Shown piece by piece: positions 5,563-10,000 of a stretch of DNA of 10,000 nt. The stretch covers positions 1-10,000 of the forward strand of contig JAIWNO010000136.1 in NCBI GenBank assembly GCA_020216785.1. The letters are read 5' to 3'. The notes beneath the pieces are model-generated. The model did no database searches. It was not told where the DNA came from and was given only the letters and a program-made list of their open reading frames with translations. Source of the stretch: Desulfomonile sp. (GTDB lineage: Bacteria; Desulfobacterota; Desulfomonilia; Desulfomonilales; Desulfomonilaceae). How positions within the stretch are numbered: position 1 is the first letter of the stretch; each line of letters starts with the position of its first letter. Made by a program: the position numbers and the translations under genes.

Positions 5563-7758
5563 TTGTCTCGATTGCTCGACCGTCTCCACACCAAGCCAAT
5601 GCGACTGCTCTCGGCGGGAATGATCCTCAACATTGTGCTGCTTCCTGTCGTGGGGTGGCTGGTATGGAATATGTACGCAACCCTGTCCGAAACAGGGACC
5701 GTCCAAATCCGGCTTCAGCAACTCGTGGGCAGGCTTGCGCATCTCAACGAGATGTTGACCACGTCCGCTCGCATGGCCGCTGTGACCGGCAACCTCGACT
5801 GGGAGAAAAAGTACCGAAAGATCGAACCGCAACTCGACGAGGCGGTTACGGAAATAGCGCTGCTTGCTCGGGAGGAGTACGGCAAGACCTACTCATCGCA
5901 AATCAAGCTCGCCTATCTGAAGCTTATCGAAATGGAATCGCTCGCCCTCTCGCTGGTCCAGGGCAGTCGCGGGCCTGAGGCGGCGCAAATGCTCTTTGGT
6001 TCAGATTATGAAACGCAGAAAGAACGATACTCGCAAGGCCTTCAGGAGATGGCGGCCGCGGTTCAGCAGCGCATCAGCGAGCGGATTCGGCAATTCCGCG
6101 TTCGGATCCTGGAGGCCGGTCTCCTCGGCGTCATCAGCCTTACGGTGCTCCTTTTTGCGTGGCTCGGGGTGTCGGTTGTGCTTCGGCGGCATCTCACGCA
6201 GCGACGGCAAGTGGAGGAGACCCTTGCACAAGAAAAGGAGCGACTGGCTGTGACGCTCCGCTCCATCGGTGAAGGCGTGATCACTGTCGACACTTCGAGC
6301 CGCGTCGTGATCATGAACCGCGTAGCGGAAGAGCTTACCGGCTGGAGCTTTGAGGAGGCAAGAGACAGGCCGTTGGACGAGGTGTTTCGGATCGCAAACA
6401 AAACGGCCAATCGGAAAGGAGAAAACCCTGTCAAAGAATTGCTCGCGTTCGGCACTGTCAGAAATATGACGGAACAATGGTCGCTTGAGGCGCGGGACGG
6501 CCGACACCGCGTCATCGCTCTCACCGCGGCCCCTATTTGTGACCCGTCGAGCAAGATCGCCGGTGCGGTGGTGGTCTTCCGCGACGTGACGGAGCAGCAT
6601 CGCCTCCAGGAAGAGGCCCAGCGAGCGGAAAAGCTTGAGGGAATCGGCATATTGGCCGGAGGAATCGCGCACGATTTCAATAACATCCTTACCGGTGTCA
6701 TGGGTAACATCTCGCTTGCCAGGGGCATGATCGATCCCAATTCTTCTTCGACCCATCCTTTAACGGAAGCAGAGAAGGCCTGCCGTCAGGCTACTCGTCT
6801 CACTCATCAGCTTCTTACCTTTGCGAAAGGAGGAGCGCCGGTGCGCAAAGTGTGCAGGGTGAAGGACCTGCTGCACGAGTGGGCGAGGTTCGCGCTCACG
6901 GGATCGAACGTCAGGTGCGAGTTCGCCATTCAGCCGGATCTTTGGTATGCTGACATTGATGAGGGTCAGATCGGCCAGGTGATCAACAACCTCGTTATCA
7001 ACGCCGATCAGGCGATGCCCAATGGGGGTATGCTCCACATAGCCGCCGAGAACAGCACAATATCGCCCGATTCGGGAGTGCCGTTGCCGGCAGGGAGATA
7101 CGTACGGGTCCGCGTTCGGGACGAAGGGGAGGGCATCGCACCGGAACATCTCAAGAAAATCTTCGATCCATACTTCACCACCAAGGCCAAAGGCACAGGC
7201 CTCGGCCTCGCCACGTCGTACACTATTGTCCGCCGCCACGGCGGGCACATTTCAGTCGAGTCAACCCCTGGACGCGGCACCATCTTCAGCGTTTGGCTGC
7301 CGGCCGCGAGCTCGTGGGCCCCGGAACGCGTCGTGCAGCCCACAGCCCCGAAAAAAGGGAAGGGGAGGGTGCTGCTCATGGATGATGACAAGGTGATTCG
7401 TGACCTTTCCGGCACGATGCTGAGGCTGCTTGGATATGAAGTGAGTCTCGCCGATGACGGAAAAGAGGCGGTAAGCCTTTACTTGCAATCCAAGCGCAAC
7501 GGCACGCCGTTTGATGCCGTCATCATGGACTTGACCGTACCCGGCGGAATGGGCGGCAAGGAAGCCATGGAGCGCCTCCGCGCGGTCGATCCGGGGATCA
7601 AGGCGATAGTCTCGAGCGGCTACTCCAACGATCCCATCATGGCGGACTATCGGGTATACGGGTTCCGTGGTGTTCTCACGAAGCCGTACTCTATGGAGGA
7701 AGTGGGCCGATTGCTCTACACAGTGATGAACGGGAACAGCACTGAGGCCGCAGCGTGA
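5563..7758 (+). CDS. Hybrid sensor histidine kinase (TM-sensor-TM-PAS-HisKA-HATPase-REC)
   Basis: This 731-residue inner-membrane kinase has one membrane segment at about 16-37, a mostly helical periplasmic domain at about 38-185, and a second segment at about 186-208. A short charged linker leads to a PAS domain at about 225-345, marked by SIGEGVITVD and AAPI..GAVVVFRDVTE. The dimerisation box GGIAHDFNNI carries the phospho-accepting His370. ATP-binding boxes follow: N-box NNLVINADQAM (Asn480), G1 DEGEGI (520-525) and G2 GTGLGL (about 544-549). After a Pro/Lys linker comes a receiver domain (about 602-725) with acidic LMDDD, phospho-acceptor Asp656 in VIMDLTVPGGMGG, SSGYS and Lys707 in LTKPY. 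All catalytic residues are present. There is no DNA-binding or Hpt domain, so a partner regulator or phosphotransfer protein must lie elsewhere. Its position 34 bases after pstS suggests co-expression and possibly phosphate sensing through PstS; the signal is not proven. Confidence 0.92.
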   Translation: MSRLLDRLHTKPMRLLSAGMILNIVLLPVVGWLVWNMYATLSETGTVQIRLQQLVGRLAHLNEMLTTSARMAAVTGNLDWEKKYRKIEPQLDEAVTEIALLAREEYGKTYSSQIKLAYLKLIEMESLALSLVQGSRGPEAAQMLFGSDYETQKERYSQGLQEMAAAVQQRISERIRQFRVRILEAGLLGVISLTVLLFAWLGVSVVLRRHLTQRRQVEETLAQEKERLAVTLRSIGEGVITVDTSSRVVIMNRVAEELTGWSFEEARDRPLDEVFRIANKTANRKGENPVKELLAFGTVRNMTEQWSLEARDGRHRVIALTAAPICDPSSKIAGAVVVFRDVTEQHRLQEEAQRAEKLEGIGILAGGIAHDFNNILTGVMGNISLARGMIDPNSSSTHPLTEAEKACRQATRLTHQLLTFAKGGAPVRKVCRVKDLLHEWARFALTGSNVRCEFAIQPDLWYADIDEGQIGQVINNLVINADQAMPNGGMLHIAAENSTISPDSGVPLPAGRYVRVRVRDEGEGIAPEHLKKIFDPYFTTKAKGTGLGLATSYTIVRRHGGHISVESTPGRGTIFSVWLPAASSWAPERVVQPTAPKKGKGRVLLMDDDKVIRDLSGTMLRLLGYEVSLADDGKEAVSLYLQSKRNGTPFDAVIMDLTVPGGMGGKEAMERLRAVDPGIKAIVSSGYSNDPIMADYRVYGFRGVLTKPYSMEEVGRLLYTVMNGNSTEAAA

Positions 7759-7836
7759 GGCGCTTCGGGATTGCGGGGAAGCCGATTTTCTTCGACGCCG
7801 TCTTTTTTAACCGTGGCTTCGTGAACCATCCGGAAT

Positions 7837-7862
7837 CAGGGGCGCTTCTCGAAGCGCCCCTG
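7837..7862 (+). terminator. Probable terminator hairpin after the hybrid kinase
   Basis: CAGGGGCGCTT and its exact complement form an 11-bp stem around a four-base loop, starting 78 bases after the kinase stop codon. The stem is strong and symmetrical, so it could act on transcripts from either side of this convergent gap. It lacks a clear T-run after the stem on either strand; a T6 tract (7803-7808) lies before it. It may therefore be a rho-assisted stop or a 3'-end protecting structure rather than a classical intrinsic terminator. The rest of 7759-7953 holds nothing I recognise. Confidence 0.6.
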
Positions 7863-7953
7863 CCATACAAACCACGCTCACCGAAATTCTCGACAGTTTT
7901 GGACCATGAGTGATACCGATGCGTTGTCACGACAGTACCATGGCCCTTGTAGT

Positions 7954-8219
7954 GCCCGGAAGCCGGGCCGACACATGGTTCGGCCCCTACCGGACGTCGT
8001 TCATGTTACGTGTTTGAAAGGGCATTCGCATGAAAGTCGTCGCCATAAGCACCTGTTATCGGGTGTGCGTATGGGGAGGTGCGGAGGGGAGACGGGGTCT
8101 CCCCTCCGCAGGATGACGCAGCGTGGCGCTCCTCATACCTATCTCCGAGGCGAAGCCACGGAGAGTTCACCGAAGCCGACGACTTTCATGATTCGTTGTG
8201 CCCAAAAACCGGGGTATGG
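7954..8219 (+). repeat. Dispersed 266-bp structured repeat, copy 2
   Basis: This is the gap-free match to 12-277 in the same orientation, and the better-preserved copy. The left part is palindromic in two competing ways: GCCCGG/CCGGGC at 7954-7968, or GGGCCGA with TCGGCCC further right. The rest is the nested core described separately. It fills most of the convergent gap between the kinase and the glycosyltransferase, ending 52 bases from the latter's stop codon. I see no open frame with a convincing start, no transposase and no known family by eye. It resembles in style the large intergenic palindromic repeats of bacteria (REP/MITE-like), but that assignment is inference. Strand is arbitrary. 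Confidence 0.9.
8029..8190 (+). other. Five-way-junction-like nested inverted repeats in repeat copy 2
   Basis: CATGAAAGTCGTCG (8029-8042) is perfectly complementary to 8177-8190, giving a 14-bp outer stem. Directly inside come four hairpins: 8043-8052 with 8065-8074 (9 pairs, one mismatch); 8081-8092 with 8098-8109 (12 perfect pairs, 5-base loop); 8110-8116 with 8133-8140 (7 pairs, one bulged A) topped by AGCG/CGCT; and 8142-8150 with 8155-8164 (9 pairs, one A-A mismatch, GAA loop). The unpaired joining pieces are GGAGGT (8075-8080), one A (8141) and a 12-base strand (8165-8176). The packing is tight for chance. A structured RNA or a self-folding mobile DNA element would both explain it. Confidence 0.6.
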
Positions 8220-8271
8220 TGTTGGTATGATGCTGCCGGCGTAAAGACTGCTGCGATAGTGGCTGCACAGG

Positions 8272-9999
8272 TCACCCCCGGCCGTGCACCGGATCGGCGT
8301 ACAGTTTCCAGGTCGCTTCAAAAGCGCGGTCGAATGAGCGCTTTTCCGCATACGCTCGCGCTGCACGGCCCATAGCCCTAAGGCGTTCCGGGTCTGCGAT
8401 CATGTTCCGGATTCCGTCGAGGAGGCCCTCCTCGTCGTCGCCTTTCACCACAATACCGGTTTTGCCGGGGATAATATTCTCCTGCGGACCTCCGCTGTCC
8501 GTGACAATGACCGGTATCCCGGAAGCCTGCGCTTCGAGCACCACGTTGCCGAACGTGTCGGTGGTGCTGGGAAACACGAATAGGTCCGCTGACGCGTACA
8601 CTGACGCGAGGGCCTCGCCCTCGAGGTAACCGGTGAAGACAGCAGGAGTACCTTCGAGCGCCCGGCGCATCTCGTTGAGATACGGGCCATCGCCCACGAC
8701 CACGAGGCAAACATTCTTCGTGGAATGCGACAGCTTGCTAAAGGCTCGGACGAGCAGCTCCAGGTTCTTTTCTTTCGAGACGCGGCCGACGTACAAAATT
8801 GTAATTTTACCGGCTTCTACACCGTACTCCGAAAAGCACCCGTTCCGACGGGCAGGATTGAACAGGCTCGTGTCCACGCCCCTCGGAAAGAGTTTGACCT
8901 TCGACTCGGAAATCCCCTTGGAGATAAGCTCTGCCGCTGTGCTTGCCGACGGCACGTAGATCAGGTCCATCTGCTCGTAGTACCAGATTACGTATTTCCA
9001 TACAATTTCAGCGACTGAGGCGTCATCCGTGAGGTACTGAGCGTACTGCGGCAGTGCAGTGTGATAGGTCCCCACGATTGGAAGCCTGAGAATTCGTGCA
9101 ATTGCGAGTGCAGCAAGTCCCAGCGGCCCGGGCGTCGCGGAGTGGATATGGGTGAACCGCTCCTGGTAACAATAGTCCAGCATCTCCAAAAACGGCGGGT
9201 AGAACAGCTTCTGTTCCGGATAGACAGCGAGTTCATATGCACTAATAGGCTTGAAGTTGCGAATGCCGTGACTATCCGCCCGATCTTCCGCGTTACAGGT
9301 AATGACCGTGTAACTCTTGCCATACTTGTGGGCCGCCTCGATCTGCTTCTTTAGAGTGCCTGCGACGCCGTTCACCTCGTACAAGGTGTCGGTGAAGTGA
9401 GCAATGTTAACCCGTCGGTCACGGCTTGCGGCAGCGGAGTGCCCGAGTCGCTCCAGCACGCTTTGCGTGAACTGGCGATCCCTGGAAAAGAGCGAATACG
9501 ACACGAAATAGGGTGCGAGTATCGCGTAAAGCGCTCCAGCTGATCCGAGCGAATCGAAAAGGTTGAGGAAATGTGCTCCGGCGACGCTGTCGATGATGTG
9601 GTCTGCGAAGTGGCACAGCACCTTGTCCGAAACGCTGTTGACAAAGTCGAACCACTTCTCGTCCAGGTTGGCACGGTCCCTCTTGCCGTTGTGCAAGATC
9701 GCGGCGAGACGCGGGTCATCCCAGATAAGACGATGCGCCTCTTCCCTAAGAACGCTCAAAACGCTCCCATTGCCGTTGTTCGCATCCCGCCGCCGCACGC
9801 GTTGGTTCCAGTAGAAGCTCAGCCGCGCCCGCAGCGTCGGATTCGAGCCGTTTTCAGCGTGGAGAAACCGGCTGAGAAAGCTGAAGATCACGTCGCCGGA
9901 CTCATAGCGTTCCAGGTTGAATTTTCTGCCGTAGAACTGATACGCGATGCTGTAGATATTGTGCGCAAGCGTCTTTGGGGTCGATTCAGGCCCCATCAC
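8272..9999 (-). CDS. GT4-family glycosyltransferase with N-terminal extension (possibly partial)
   Basis: At least 575 residues. From about 197 to 570 it is a GT-B, family 4 retaining glycosyltransferase: VNIAHFTDTLYEVNGVAGT at the acceptor-side N-terminus, PIVGTYHTALP near 308, FPRGVDTSLF near 371, YVGRVSKEKNLELLVRAF near 403, VVGDGPY near 434, and the nucleotide-sugar motif TDTFGNVVLEA with an Asp481-x7-Glu489 pair. The pattern is closest in style to MgtA/SqdX-type lipid or mannosyl transferases; donor and acceptor are unknown. The first ~190 residues are a mainly helical region I do not recognise. The frame opens with GTG-ATG at the very edge (9999, 9996), so the true start may lie outside the window. 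The enzyme should act at the cytoplasmic face of the inner membrane. Transcribed toward the kinase gene, it ends 52 bases before repeat copy 2. Confidence 0.85.
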   Translation of the reverse strand: MMGPESTPKTLAHNIYSIAYQFYGRKFNLERYESGDVIFSFLSRFLHAENGSNPTLRARLSFYWNQRVRRRDANNGNGSVLSVLREEAHRLIWDDPRLAAILHNGKRDRANLDEKWFDFVNSVSDKVLCHFADHIIDSVAGAHFLNLFDSLGSAGALYAILAPYFVSYSLFSRDRQFTQSVLERLGHSAAASRDRRVNIAHFTDTLYEVNGVAGTLKKQIEAAHKYGKSYTVITCNAEDRADSHGIRNFKPISAYELAVYPEQKLFYPPFLEMLDYCYQERFTHIHSATPGPLGLAALAIARILRLPIVGTYHTALPQYAQYLTDDASVAEIVWKYVIWYYEQMDLIYVPSASTAAELISKGISESKVKLFPRGVDTSLFNPARRNGCFSEYGVEAGKITILYVGRVSKEKNLELLVRAFSKLSHSTKNVCLVVVGDGPYLNEMRRALEGTPAVFTGYLEGEALASVYASADLFVFPSTTDTFGNVVLEAQASGIPVIVTDSGGPQENIIPGKTGIVVKGDDEEGLLDGIRNMIADPERLRAMGRAARAYAEKRSFDRAFEATWKLYADPVHGRG

Positions 10000-10000
10000 C

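Noticed and set aside
7954..8219. Repeat as an insertion sequence end or CRISPR unit
   Set aside because: There is no transposase frame, no short regularly spaced unit and no spacer pattern.

Overview
This window is ordinary bacterial chromosome at moderately high GC, carrying six protein genes and one unusual repeated element. The mix of genes fits a Gram-negative bacterium: a periplasmic phosphate-binding protein, a two-membrane-segment hybrid sensor kinase, a lipid-linked glycan flippase, an envelope SGNH enzyme, a GT4 glycosyltransferase and a threonine dehydrogenase. A deltaproteobacterial (Desulfobacterota-type) source is my best guess, but it rests on protein style only. No rRNA, tRNA, CRISPR array, transposase or phage gene is visible.

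Layout. Positions 12-277 hold copy 1 of a ~266-bp repeat. Next comes a three-gene minus-strand operon, read right to left: SGNH/GDSL envelope enzyme (4043-2844), MOP-type flippase (2814-1357) and L-threonine 3-dehydrogenase tdh (1342-287). The gaps are 29 and 14 bases and each gene has its own ribosome-binding site. A 324-bp divergent spacer (4044-4367) separates this operon from a plus-strand pair 34 bases apart: pstS (4368-5528) and a PAS-containing hybrid histidine kinase (5563-7758). A strong hairpin, probably a terminator (7837-7862), follows the kinase. Copy 2 of the repeat (7954-8219) lies in the convergent gap before a minus-strand GT4 glycosyltransferase (8272-9999) that reaches the right edge of the window.

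How the genes may work together. The flippase and SGNH enzyme look like parts of an export and decoration route for a surface polysaccharide, and the GT4 enzyme could contribute to sugar assembly. tdh looks like a metabolic passenger in that operon. PstS without pstCAB, placed directly before a sensor kinase, suggests a phosphate-sensing pair rather than an uptake system; this is inference.

The best candidate for something undescribed is the repeat. The two copies match without gaps at about 91% identity. Inside each is a nested set of inverted repeats: a 14-bp outer stem, perfect in copy 2, encloses four hairpins packed almost end to end. Comparing the copies in the one open frame that spans both gives 15 amino-acid-changing and 4 silent differences, so the element is not behaving as a protein gene. 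Both copies lie in the same orientation just beyond the 3' end of a minus-strand gene.
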